A DNA stretch of 64,000 bases, taken from positions 682,001-746,000 of the forward strand of contig NZ_CP016780.1 in NCBI RefSeq assembly GCF_002288325.1, in the 5' to 3' direction. Shown piece by piece: positions 16,061 to 23,530 of the stretch (the stretch's first letter is position 1; every line of letters begins with the position of its first letter). The position numbers and the translations under genes are program-made. Source of the stretch: Candidatus Planktophila lacus. Its GTDB lineage: Bacteria; Actinomycetota; Actinomycetes; Nanopelagicales; Nanopelagicaceae. The notes under the pieces are model-generated. The model saw only the letters and a list, made by a program, of their open reading frames with translations. It was not told where the DNA came from and ran no database searches.

Positions 16061-16104
16061 AAGTAGAAAGCCCCCGGTTGTTGTTAACCGGGGGCTTTCT
16101 ACTT
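16061..16104. terminator. Strong bidirectional terminator between the purine permease and ung
   Basis: A perfect 19-bp stem (16061-16079 paired with 16086-16104) with a 6-base loop, GC-rich in the middle and closing with A-rich and T-rich ends, so it can stop transcription from either side. It is the strongest hairpin in the window, and the last base of its right arm is the last base of the ung stop codon. Confidence 0.92.
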
Positions 16105-16751
16105 TAAATGGACCAGTCGATGGGTTGGCGCCCCTTGCCAACCAATACTTGATTAGCCCTACTAAATGGTTTTGAACCGAAGAAACCGCGGTAGGCCGAT
16201 AGCGGACTGGGATGAACGCTAATAATGCAATCTGATTTAGGAAAAAGATCTTTGACCTCTTGCGCGTTAGCGCCCCACAGAATTGCAACGACACCTTGCT
16301 GGGCGAGAACTGATACAACCTGATCCGTAAAAACTCTCCAACCTAGATCTTTATGTGAATTGCTTTCGCCTTCCGCACATGTGAGGCTTCGATTTAAAAG
16401 AATAACTCCCCGTTTGCACCAAGGAGATAGATCTCCAGAAGTTGGATGAGACACACCTAAGTCATCAACCAACTCCCGATAAATATTCTTTAGTGAAGCG
16501 GGCAACTTTCCGTCATTTCGCGCCGTTGAGAAAGCAAGGCCCATCGCATCAACCGCGCTTGGGTAAGGATCTTGACCAAGAATTAAAACTCTTGCCTGTG
16601 CCGGATCAAAACTTAAGGACTTCATAACATCTTTATGTGCCGGCAGATAGGCGTCTGCCTGAAGTTTACTTTCAATCTCATCTAGGAGATCCAGTGCGCC
16701 CTTAAGCAGTTCGCGCCAGCCGGCATGTAACTGATCCTTAAAACTAGTCAT
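16104..16751 (-). CDS. ung: Uracil-DNA glycosylase (family 1)
   Basis: Removes uracil from DNA to start base-excision repair. At 215 residues it has the standard length. The water-activating motif GQDPYPSAVDAMGLAF places catalytic Asp61, and the minor-groove/His motif HPSPLSAYRGFFG places His180. The uracil-recognition segment LLNRSLTCAEG is also present. The gene overlaps the upstream ABC ATPase gene by 4 bases and ends inside the strong terminator. Confidence 0.95.
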   Translation of the reverse strand: MTSFKDQLHAGWRELLKGALDLLDEIESKLQADAYLPAHKDVMKSLSFDPAQARVLILGQDPYPSAVDAMGLAFSTARNDGKLPASLKNIYRELVDDLGVSHPTSGDLSPWCKRGVILLNRSLTCAEGESNSHKDLGWRVFTDQVVSVLAQQGVVAILWGANAQEVKDLFPKSDCIISVHPSPLSAYRGFFGSKPFSRANQVLVGKGRQPIDWSI

Positions 16752-17545
16752 CTACTTCTAGCGAAAAAGCGTGAACCATCTGTTGTTACATCAATTGCGA
16801 TACCGAAGACTGCGCTCATATGTTCCGAGGTGATTACTTCCGCGATCGGACCAGATATAGCAATCACGCCATCTTTGATAATCAGCGCATGCGTTGTTCC
16901 GGCTGGAATCTCTTCAATGTGATGAGTAACTATGATGCTAGATGGCGCTAACGGATCTAATGAGAACTCTGAGAAGCGGCGTAACAGATCCTCGCGACCC
17001 CCGAGATCAAGACCGGCAGTAGGTTCGTCTAGAAGGAGAAGCTCGGGATCGGCCATAAGTGCACGAGCGATCTGAACTCGCTTCTTCTCGCCATCACTTA
17101 AGGTGTAGTAGCGACGATCAGCAAACTCGCGAACTCCAAAGGTCGTTAACAGCGCCACCGCTCGTGACTCATCCCAGAGATCATAAACTTCATTCCATCT
17201 GCCAATCACTGCATAGGCGGCAGTTAGAACAACATCGCGAACGAATTCATCATCTGGAATATCTTCAGCAAGAAGTGAAGCACAGATTCCGATTCGGGTT
17301 CGGAGTTCTGAGAGATCTACCTTCCCCATTTGTTTATCGAGAATTGAAACCGTTCCTGACGTTGGAAATATTCGCGTAGCCAGAATATTGAGAAGTGTCG
17401 ATTTACCTGCGCCATTTGGTCCGAGAATGACCCAGCGTTCACCGCTTTGGATTCGGAAATCTATCGGTCCGAGAATACGTTTAGCGCCGCGGGTAACGCT
17501 GACACCTTGCATAGCAAGGACAACTTGGCTCGGTGCGGCGTTCAT
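16748..17545 (-). CDS. ABC transporter ATP-binding protein (ModF/YlmA-like)
   Basis: A 265-residue ABC ATPase. Walker A LGPNGAGKST is at 41-50, signature LSDGEKKR at 149-156, Walker B LLLLDEPTAG ending near 178, and an H-loop in VTHHIEE. No permease or solute-binding gene is adjacent, so it either serves a transporter encoded elsewhere or acts without one. A similar ATPase lies next to serB in mycobacteria, so the pairing is old. It is divergent from serB across an 83-base gap holding an inverted repeat. A TATCTT box lies 8 bases before its ATG. Confidence 0.9.
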   Translation of the reverse strand: MNAAPSQVVLAMQGVSVTRGAKRILGPIDFRIQSGERWVILGPNGAGKSTLLNILATRIFPTSGTVSILDKQMGKVDLSELRTRIGICASLLAEDIPDDEFVRDVVLTAAYAVIGRWNEVYDLWDESRAVALLTTFGVREFADRRYYTLSDGEKKRVQIARALMADPELLLLDEPTAGLDLGGREDLLRRFSEFSLDPLAPSSIIVTHHIEEIPAGTTHALIIKDGVIAISGPIAEVITSEHMSAVFGIAIDVTTDGSRFFARSR

Positions 17546-17553
17546 AGATGAAA

Positions 17554-17559
17554 AAGATA
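17554..17559 (-). promoter_or_regulatory. Candidate -10 box for the ABC ATPase gene
   Basis: TATCTT on the minus strand, 8 bases before the ATG at 17545. Confidence 0.35.
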
Positions 17560-17572
17560 GCGGTAAAGGTGA

Positions 17573-17611
17573 TGAATCACTTGCAATTGCGCCATGCGCT
17601 GATGTGATTCA
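17573..17611. repeat. Inverted repeat in the ABC ATPase/serB divergent gap
   Basis: TGAATCAC (17573-17580) is repeated inverted as GTGATTCA (17604-17611), and GCGC-CAT-GCGC (17589-17599) sits inside. It lies just upstream of the serB -10-like box. It may be an operator for a dimeric regulator or a cruciform; no known regulator motif is recognised. Confidence 0.45.
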
Positions 17612-17614
17612 CGA

Positions 17615-17620
17615 TAATCT
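17615..17620 (+). promoter_or_regulatory. Candidate -10 box for serB
   Basis: TAATCT, 8 bases before the serB ATG at 17629; suggests a leaderless or near-leaderless mRNA. Confidence 0.4.
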
Positions 17621-17628
17621 TCTCCATT

Positions 17629-18828
17629 ATGGAGTCAAAAAACGGTGTTTCTGAGCAACAGTTCACCGGCCTTATCTTGGTCTCCGGCGTTGATAGCCCT
17701 GGAATAACCGAAGCGCTCTTCGAAGCGCTCTCTCCATTCGCCGTAACAATTCTCGATATTCAGCAAGTCGTCATTCGTGGTCGATTGATTTTGACGGTTT
17801 TAATCTCGCTTTCACCCGCGCATGCAAAATCTATTGAGGAAGACCTTGAAGAGTGCGCCACTAAGTTGGGCGTAGATATCGCAACCGCATTTGAAAGTAG
17901 CGACCAGAAGACAATTGCGCCTAAGAAATCTCTTCTTCATGTAGTTGTACTTTCTCAATCACTAAAGCCTGCTGCGATAAATGCCATCGCCGCAGTGATT
18001 TCTGAAGACGGCGGAAATATTGAACGAATCAACCGCACCGCGAGTTATCCCGTTACCGCTATTGAGTTGACGGTATCTGGCGCCGATTTAGCAACGCTGC
18101 GAAGCGCGCTTGCAACAACTGGTAGCGAACTCGGAGTTGATATCGCAGTCTCCCCCGGTGGTCTCATGCGTTTTGCTACCAAGTTGGTAGTAATGGATGT
18201 TGATTCAACGCTTATTCAACAAGAAGTAATTGAGCTTCTTGGTGCTAAGGCGGGCGTGCAGAGCGAGATCGCAAAAATCACCGAGTCGGCTATGAGAGGT
18301 GAACTCGACTTTGAGGCGAGCCTTCGTGCGCGTGTTGCCTTATTGAAAGGTCTTCCTGCCAGCGTTCTAGAGGATGTTCAATCTGAAATAACTCTGACTC
18401 CAGGTGCGCGCACACTGGTTAGAACTCTGAAGAAACTCGGTCACCATATCGCGCTAGTCTCAGGTGGTTTTGAACCCGTAATTGCTCCTTTGGCTACGGA
18501 GTTGGGGATTGACCATATGCGTGCAAATAATCTTGAGATTGCAGACGGGAAGTTAACCGGAGAACTTGTTGGGCCAGTTATTGATCGCGCAGGCAAAGCT
18601 ACCGCTCTGCGTGATTTCGCTGCAGAACATAGCGTTGATTTAGATCAAACAATTGCAATCGGAGACGGAGCAAATGATCTAGATATGATCGCTATTGCAG
18701 GTATGGGAATTGCATTTAATGCTAAACCTGCCGTTAAGGCCGCTGCCGACAGTTCCGTGTCAGCCCCATATCTAGACTCTGTTCTCTATCTAATGGGAAT
18801 CTCTCGCGAAGAGGTTGAAGAGGCTTAA
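17629..18828 (+). CDS. serB: Phosphoserine phosphatase SerB with N-terminal ACT domains
   Basis: Hydrolyses phosphoserine to serine, the last step of serine synthesis. It has 399 residues: an ACT-type regulatory region (about 10-85), a second ACT-like region (about 100-170) and a HAD phosphatase domain. The HAD nucleophile motif is DVDSTL with Asp190 and Asp192, and motif III GDGANDLDM is near residue 345. The two-ACT layout matches mycobacterial SerB2, whose activity responds to serine; feedback control is therefore likely here but is inference. The start ATG follows a TAATCT box. Only one base separates its stop from the convergent hisG. Confidence 0.94.
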   Translation: MESKNGVSEQQFTGLILVSGVDSPGITEALFEALSPFAVTILDIQQVVIRGRLILTVLISLSPAHAKSIEEDLEECATKLGVDIATAFESSDQKTIAPKKSLLHVVVLSQSLKPAAINAIAAVISEDGGNIERINRTASYPVTAIELTVSGADLATLRSALATTGSELGVDIAVSPGGLMRFATKLVVMDVDSTLIQQEVIELLGAKAGVQSEIAKITESAMRGELDFEASLRARVALLKGLPASVLEDVQSEITLTPGARTLVRTLKKLGHHIALVSGGFEPVIAPLATELGIDHMRANNLEIADGKLTGELVGPVIDRAGKATALRDFAAEHSVDLDQTIAIGDGANDLDMIAIAGMGIAFNAKPAVKAAADSSVSAPYLDSVLYLMGISREEVEEA

Positions 18829-18829
18829 T

Positions 18830-19675
18830 TTAAAGTCGGCAGGCGTGAATATCTGTTACCAAGATTCCACGTGCGCCCAGGGACCAGAGTTCATCCATCA
18901 GACGATTTGTATCTTTGCGAAGCACCATCGCTCGTACCGCTACCCAATCCTCTTTCTGCAAAGGTGAGATTGTTGGAGATTCAAGCCCTGGTGTAATAGC
19001 ACACGCTTTATCAACGCTTACCTTCGGAATGTCATAGTCAAGTAGAACGTACTCGCGAGCTGTTACCACGCCCTGTAAACGGCGCTGTAGAACTTCTAGT
19101 CCGGCTGGCACAGCTGCACCGCCGCGAGTGATTAATACTGCTTCACTAACCAAGATCGCATCGCCGAATATTGCAAGACCCGCTTGGCGAAGTGTGTTGC
19201 CCGTACTAACAACATCAGCGATTACATCGGCAACGCCTAGACGCACGCTGCTTTCAACTGCGCCATCTAAGCGCACTACCTCGGCCTTGATCGATTTCTG
19301 AGCAAGGTAGTTTTGGACTAGCCCCGGGTATGCAGTAGCAATTCTCTTGCCGTTGAGATCTGAGATGGATAGTTTCTGCGCTGCAGGACCTGCGAATCTA
19401 AATGTTGATCCACCAAAACCCAACGCCAGAACTTCGGTCGCAGCCGCCCCGGAATCGATGAGTAAATCACGTCCGGTAACGCCGGCTTCAAGTTCGCCAG
19501 ATCCAACATATAAGGCGATATCTCGCGGACGTAGGTAATAAAACTCGACGTTATTCTCGGTATCAACCAGAACTAGATCACGGGAATCGCTTCTCTGGCG
19601 ATAGCCCGCCTCTTTGAGAATCTCGATAGACGAATCAGCGAGTGAGCCCTTATTTGGAATTGCAATCTTTAACAT
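18830..19675 (-). CDS. hisG: ATP phosphoribosyltransferase (long form)
   Basis: The first step of histidine synthesis: ATP plus PRPP gives phosphoribosyl-ATP. At 281 residues it is the long, hexameric HisG with a C-terminal regulatory domain (about 210-281) that binds histidine in characterised relatives, so no separate HisZ is needed. Seen: the N-terminus LKIAIPNKGSL and the central ADVIADVVSTGNTLRQAGL phosphate-binding region. It follows hisE by 13 bases and is the last gene of the minus-strand run from def. Confidence 0.95.
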   Translation of the reverse strand: MLKIAIPNKGSLADSSIEILKEAGYRQRSDSRDLVLVDTENNVEFYYLRPRDIALYVGSGELEAGVTGRDLLIDSGAAATEVLALGFGGSTFRFAGPAAQKLSISDLNGKRIATAYPGLVQNYLAQKSIKAEVVRLDGAVESSVRLGVADVIADVVSTGNTLRQAGLAIFGDAILVSEAVLITRGGAAVPAGLEVLQRRLQGVVTAREYVLLDYDIPKVSVDKACAITPGLESPTISPLQKEDWVAVRAMVLRKDTNRLMDELWSLGARGILVTDIHACRL

Positions 19676-19688
19676 TTACTACCAATCT

Positions 19689-19952
19689 CTAGAGGAACTT
19701 GTAGATATCTGCTGGTTGCAAACCGCGCGCTAACATCAAAACTTGTAAATGGTAGATAAGTTGGCTGATCTCCTCGGCCAGAGCTTCATCGCTCTCGTGC
19801 TCTGCAGCAAGCCAGACTTCGCCCGCCTCTTCGAGAATCTTCTTTCCGATTGAGTGAACTCCCGCATCGATCGCAGCAACTGTTCCTGAACCTGGTTCGC
19901 GGCTCGCCAATTTCGCAGTGAGTTCATCAAATAATTGATCAAAAGATTTCAT
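19689..19952 (-). CDS. hisE: Phosphoribosyl-ATP pyrophosphatase
   Basis: Hydrolyses phosphoribosyl-ATP to phosphoribosyl-AMP, the second step of histidine synthesis. It is an 87-residue single-domain all-alpha MazG-like protein, the normal actinobacterial size. The metal-binding signature is visible: [18 protein letters not shown] near the middle, followed by [14 protein letters not shown]. It lies between rpe (12-base gap) and hisG (13-base gap), so HisE and HisG, the first two steps, are made together. Confidence 0.95.
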   Translation of the reverse strand: MKSFDQLFDELTAKLASREPGSGTVAAIDAGVHSIGKKILEEAGEVWLAAEHESDEALAEEISQLIYHLQVLMLARGLQPADIYKFL

Positions 19953-19964
19953 TGTCAGAGTTTA

Positions 19965-20627
19965 CTAGACGGCGCTTGCGCGATGACGGAGCATTTCAAC
20001 CATGACCGAAGGTTCAGGAGAGTTAAAGACCGCAGATCCGGCGACAAAGGTATCTGCGCCCGCCTCACGTGCGATAGCGATGGTATCGATCGAGATACCA
20101 CCATCGACTTGCAGCCAGATTGGTCGATCTCCTATCGATTTACGGGTTAGGCGCACCTTCTCCATCATCTCTGACATGAACTTCTGGCCACCAAATCCAG
20201 GCTCTACCGTCATGATCAAAAACATATCTACTAGATCAGAGAATTCTAAATAGTTTTCAATTGGAGTTCCGGGTTTCACTGCAAGGCCAGCCCTTGCACC
20301 ATGTGATCTGATACCTCGCAAAGTCTTATTGATATCCAGCGCTGCTTCAGCATGGATTGTGACGCTTCCCGAACCAGCAATTGCATACTCAATCGCTAAG
20401 GTGTCAACGTCCTCAACCATTAAGTGAGCATCAATGAGGGTAGGTGACGCAGAGATAATCGCTTGCGCCTCTACCAAGTTCCAAGTTTGATTTGGTACAA
20501 AACGATTATCCATAATGTCGAGATGGATTAGATCCGAAACTTCAGCAATCTTGGCAATCTCGTTCACGATATTTTCGCGATCAGCGCTGAGAATACTTGG
20601 CGTTATTCGAATATGTTGATCGCTCAT
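19965..20627 (-). CDS. rpe: Ribulose-phosphate 3-epimerase
   Basis: Interconverts ribulose 5-phosphate and xylulose 5-phosphate in the pentose phosphate pathway, using a metal-bound TIM barrel. It has 220 residues, the family norm. Signatures: ITPSILSADREN at the start, HLDIMDNRFVPNQTW (metal His and catalytic Asp), LIDAHLMVED, MTVEPGFGGQKF, and QVDGGIS (second catalytic Asp). It is 9 bases downstream of rsmB and 12 bases upstream of hisE. The link to PRPP supply for histidine may be incidental. Confidence 0.96.
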   Translation of the reverse strand: MSDQHIRITPSILSADRENIVNEIAKIAEVSDLIHLDIMDNRFVPNQTWNLVEAQAIISASPTLIDAHLMVEDVDTLAIEYAIAGSGSVTIHAEAALDINKTLRGIRSHGARAGLAVKPGTPIENYLEFSDLVDMFLIMTVEPGFGGQKFMSEMMEKVRLTRKSIGDRPIWLQVDGGISIDTIAIAREAGADTFVAGSAVFNSPEPSVMVEMLRHRASAV

Positions 20628-20636
20628 AGAAATACC

Positions 20637-22007
20637 TTATTTGCCTTTCTTACGAAATGCCGCCATAAACATGGAGTCGCTCTGATGTCTGTGGGTCCAT
20701 AAGGAAAGCGACTTACCGCGCATCGCGCCGTTTAGTCCATCTGGAAGAAACGGCGACAAATCAATCTGTTCCAACTCAGGATGGGCTTTCAAAATATCAG
20801 CAACCGCGACAGTGGTTTCGGCGAAGTGCGGAGAGCAGGTTGCGTAGGCAAAGAGTCCACCATCTGCCAACACTGATACTGCGCTATCGGATAACTCACG
20901 TTGTAGCGCTGTTAGTGCACGTAGATCAGTAACGGTTCTTCGCCAACGAACTTCGGGGCGACGGCGTAGTGCGCCAAGCCCAGTGCAAGGAACGTCGGCA
21001 AGAATGGCATCGAAGAATTCACCGTGTGAAGCGACTTCGCGCCCATCGCCTACCCAAACTCTCGCGCTTCCAACTACTTGTCTAACTAACTCTGCTCTCG
21101 GCTGACTTACTTCGTTAGCTGTAAATTCCTTTTCGTGCTCTTGTGCGATTGCCGAAAGTAGTGCGGCTTTTCCACCAGGGCCGGCACATAAATCCAACCA
21201 GCGTTGTGATGAGGCCGCAGCGTTGGAAAAGATTTGCGCAACAAGTTGCGAGCCTTCATCCTGCACGCCAGCTCTACGGCGTCTCACTGGCTCCAAAGTA
21301 TTCGGAATTCCATCGAATTTGATTCCGTATTGCGAATACTCAGTAGGAACTCCGCCGAGATCAACCAACTCTTCTTGCGATGAACGCCCCGGCCACCAAA
21401 CTAAAGTTGGCGATGCCGGAATATTGTTGGCAATTAACGCAGATTCAACTTCAGAGAAATCCTTTAATAGGTCAAAGTAGGCCGAAACTATCCATTCTGG
21501 GTGCGAATGGATAATCGCTAAACGTTCGACATCATCCTTGATCTGATTTACCGGCTCCATCCACTGATCTAACGTTTGCGCGCTCATCTTGCGCAGCATC
21601 GCATTAACGAAGGAAGCCTTCGACTCCCCCAAAACTTTACGCGCGAGTTCTACTGTCTCAGAAACTGCTGCGTGAGTGGCGACTCGCATCTCAAAGAGTT
21701 GATGTGCGCCAAGACGGATTACATCTACGATGCCGTTGTCTACTTCGTTCCAAGGTCTATCTGAAATCTGCGCGGCGATGTAATCATGGCGACCTTGCAT
21801 GCGCAGAGTTCCGTAGAGAAGCTCTGTCGCAAAGCCTTTATCTCGCTGCTCAAATTTAGAATCAGTTAGCGCACTTGGTAGCAATAAATTTGAATATCCT
21901 CCGCGCTGGTTAACTTCTTGCAAGATATCAAAGACCAATAAGCGAATAGGGTCCGGTTTAGGCGAATTAAAGGTATTACGGCGAGCCGGCGTCGCCTTAT
22001 CGCTCAT
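20637..22007 (-). CDS. rsmB: 16S rRNA (cytosine-967-C5)-methyltransferase RsmB
   Basis: Methylates C967 (E. coli numbering) of 16S rRNA using S-adenosylmethionine. It has 456 residues: an N-terminal NusB-like RNA-binding domain (about 18-150), then a Rossmann methyltransferase domain with the SAM motif DLCAGPGGKAALLSA and two catalytic cysteines, in ADVPCTGLGALRRRPEVRW and in ATCSPHFAET. The order def-fmt-rsmB is the classic bacterial arrangement. It overlaps fmt by 4 bases. Confidence 0.95.
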   Translation of the reverse strand: MSDKATPARRNTFNSPKPDPIRLLVFDILQEVNQRGGYSNLLLPSALTDSKFEQRDKGFATELLYGTLRMQGRHDYIAAQISDRPWNEVDNGIVDVIRLGAHQLFEMRVATHAAVSETVELARKVLGESKASFVNAMLRKMSAQTLDQWMEPVNQIKDDVERLAIIHSHPEWIVSAYFDLLKDFSEVESALIANNIPASPTLVWWPGRSSQEELVDLGGVPTEYSQYGIKFDGIPNTLEPVRRRRAGVQDEGSQLVAQIFSNAAASSQRWLDLCAGPGGKAALLSAIAQEHEKEFTANEVSQPRAELVRQVVGSARVWVGDGREVASHGEFFDAILADVPCTGLGALRRRPEVRWRRTVTDLRALTALQRELSDSAVSVLADGGLFAYATCSPHFAETTVAVADILKAHPELEQIDLSPFLPDGLNGAMRGKSLSLWTHRHQSDSMFMAAFRKKGK

Positions 22008-22912
22008 ATAAATCGCTCGTGTTGCTCGATGCGGGCGCCGTTAATCCAAGAAATAGCATCCATGCTCGCCTTACCTGCCGGTTTCACTGAGAGGATCTTT
22101 AGCGAACCTTCAGCAGTAGTTACAAACAACTCTCTACCTTCCATGGAGATTTCACCTGGCAGGCCTGCCTTCATTTCGCCTGCCCTAGCGGATTCAATTT
22201 TGATCGCTTCATCTCGAAAAGTTGTCCATGCTCCAGGTGCCGGATAGAAAGCACGAATTTTTCGCTCGATATTGAATGATGCATCTTGCCAATTGATACG
22301 GGCTTCATCCTTCGATAACTTGTCGGCGCGTGATGCACCATCTACAGATTGGATAACAGGAAGCTCGGTGGCTTCAATAGCGCTGATCGCATCTAATACG
22401 ACTGGCGCTCCGACTACCGCAAGATCTTGCAAAAGAGATTCAGTAGTTGCTTGGTGCGGCATTGCTATCTCTTTTTGGCGATAGATCGGACCGGTATCCA
22501 TTCCCTTATCGAGTTTGAATACAGTGACCCCAGTGATTTGATCACCGGCTTCAATAGCGCGTTGCACTGGTGCTGCTCCTCGCCACTTTGGCAGAAGAGA
22601 GAAATGGAGATTAATAAATCCATGCTTAGGTAAATTCAGAATCTCTTCTTTTATGATCACGCCGAAACCAATAGTGATCACCAGATCTATATCTGACACT
22701 GCTAGCTTGAGGTCTTCCTGGTCGACTGGTTTTCGAACGCTGATTCCACGATCTTTTGCCCATATCGCAACTGGTGATTCCTTTAGCGAAAGCCCACGAC
22801 CTGCTGGCCTGTCAGGCTGTGTGATCACTGAGACAAGATCGTGTTCGCTCTTTAAGAGAGCTTCAAGGGTGGGTAGAGCGACTTCTGGTGTTGCGGCAAC
22901 TGCGATCTGCAC
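22004..22912 (-). CDS. fmt: Methionyl-tRNA formyltransferase
   Basis: Formylates initiator Met-tRNA with 10-formyltetrahydrofolate. It has 302 residues, the standard length. The catalytic segment is FINLHFSLLPKWRGAAP, with the Asn and His of the active site, and Asp follows in DKGMDTGPIY. A C-terminal OB-like tRNA-binding domain fills residues about 205-302. Its start overlaps the def stop by one base and its stop overlaps rsmB by 4, so the three are coupled. Confidence 0.96.
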   Translation of the reverse strand: MQIAVAATPEVALPTLEALLKSEHDLVSVITQPDRPAGRGLSLKESPVAIWAKDRGISVRKPVDQEDLKLAVSDIDLVITIGFGVIIKEEILNLPKHGFINLHFSLLPKWRGAAPVQRAIEAGDQITGVTVFKLDKGMDTGPIYRQKEIAMPHQATTESLLQDLAVVGAPVVLDAISAIEATELPVIQSVDGASRADKLSKDEARINWQDASFNIERKIRAFYPAPGAWTTFRDEAIKIESARAGEMKAGLPGEISMEGRELFVTTAEGSLKILSVKPAGKASMDAISWINGARIEQHERFI

Positions 22913-23472
22913 TAAATGCTCTTCCCAAACATGTTGTGCGGTGAAGTTTTAATGACTGGGTTATTCCCGACGTCTAAAGCGGTGCCGAACCATTCTGATT
23001 CGCGGATCTCTTTCATCGCCAATTTACGATCTTGAGCAGAAAGGCGATCGATAAAGACGATTCCATCTAAATGATCGGTTTCGTGCTGAAGTGCGCGAGC
23101 CAATAACTCTGTTCCTTCAACAGTAATTGGTTCGCCGTACATATTAAATCCCTTAGCAACTGCGCGATAGGCACGCGGTGTCTCATAACTCAACGCCGGG
23201 AAAGAGAGACAACCTTCTTCGCCATCTTGCAGTTCTGCGCTTAAATCTAAAGTTGGATTGATCAGATGGCCAATCGCTTCATCTACATCCCATACAAATA
23301 CGCGAAGCGGTACACCTATTTGTGGCGCTGCTAGACCTGCACCCGGTGCTTCCAGCATGGTGTCCGTTAAATCTTCAACCAGAGTTCGTAGTTCTTTATC
23401 AAAGTCGATAACCGCAGCTGCCGGAGTGGTCAGCACTGGATCGCCAAAGAGGCGGATCGGTTGAATGGACAT
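22912..23472 (-). CDS. def: Peptide deformylase
   Basis: Removes the formyl group from nascent proteins; a cytosolic metal hydrolase. It has 186 residues. All three family motifs are present: GAGLAAPQIG (45-53 region), EEGCLSFP with metal ligand Cys88, and QHETDHLDG with His130, Glu131 and His134. It heads the def-fmt-rsmB-rpe-hisE-hisG run. A TAGACT box lies 6 bases before the ATG, so the mRNA is probably leaderless. The gap to priA is only 58 bases. Confidence 0.96.
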   Translation of the reverse strand: MSIQPIRLFGDPVLTTPAAAVIDFDKELRTLVEDLTDTMLEAPGAGLAAPQIGVPLRVFVWDVDEAIGHLINPTLDLSAELQDGEEGCLSFPALSYETPRAYRAVAKGFNMYGEPITVEGTELLARALQHETDHLDGIVFIDRLSAQDRKLAMKEIRESEWFGTALDVGNNPVIKTSPHNMFGKSI

Positions 23473-23478
23473 GTGCGA

Positions 23479-23484
23479 AGTCTA
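23479..23484 (-). promoter_or_regulatory. Candidate -10 box for def
   Basis: TAGACT on the minus strand, 6 bases before the ATG at 23472. Confidence 0.4.
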
Positions 23485-23530
23485 TCTCAGCGCAGTAGTG
23501 AAAGAACTTATTAGCGCCTAGCAAGCTTTG

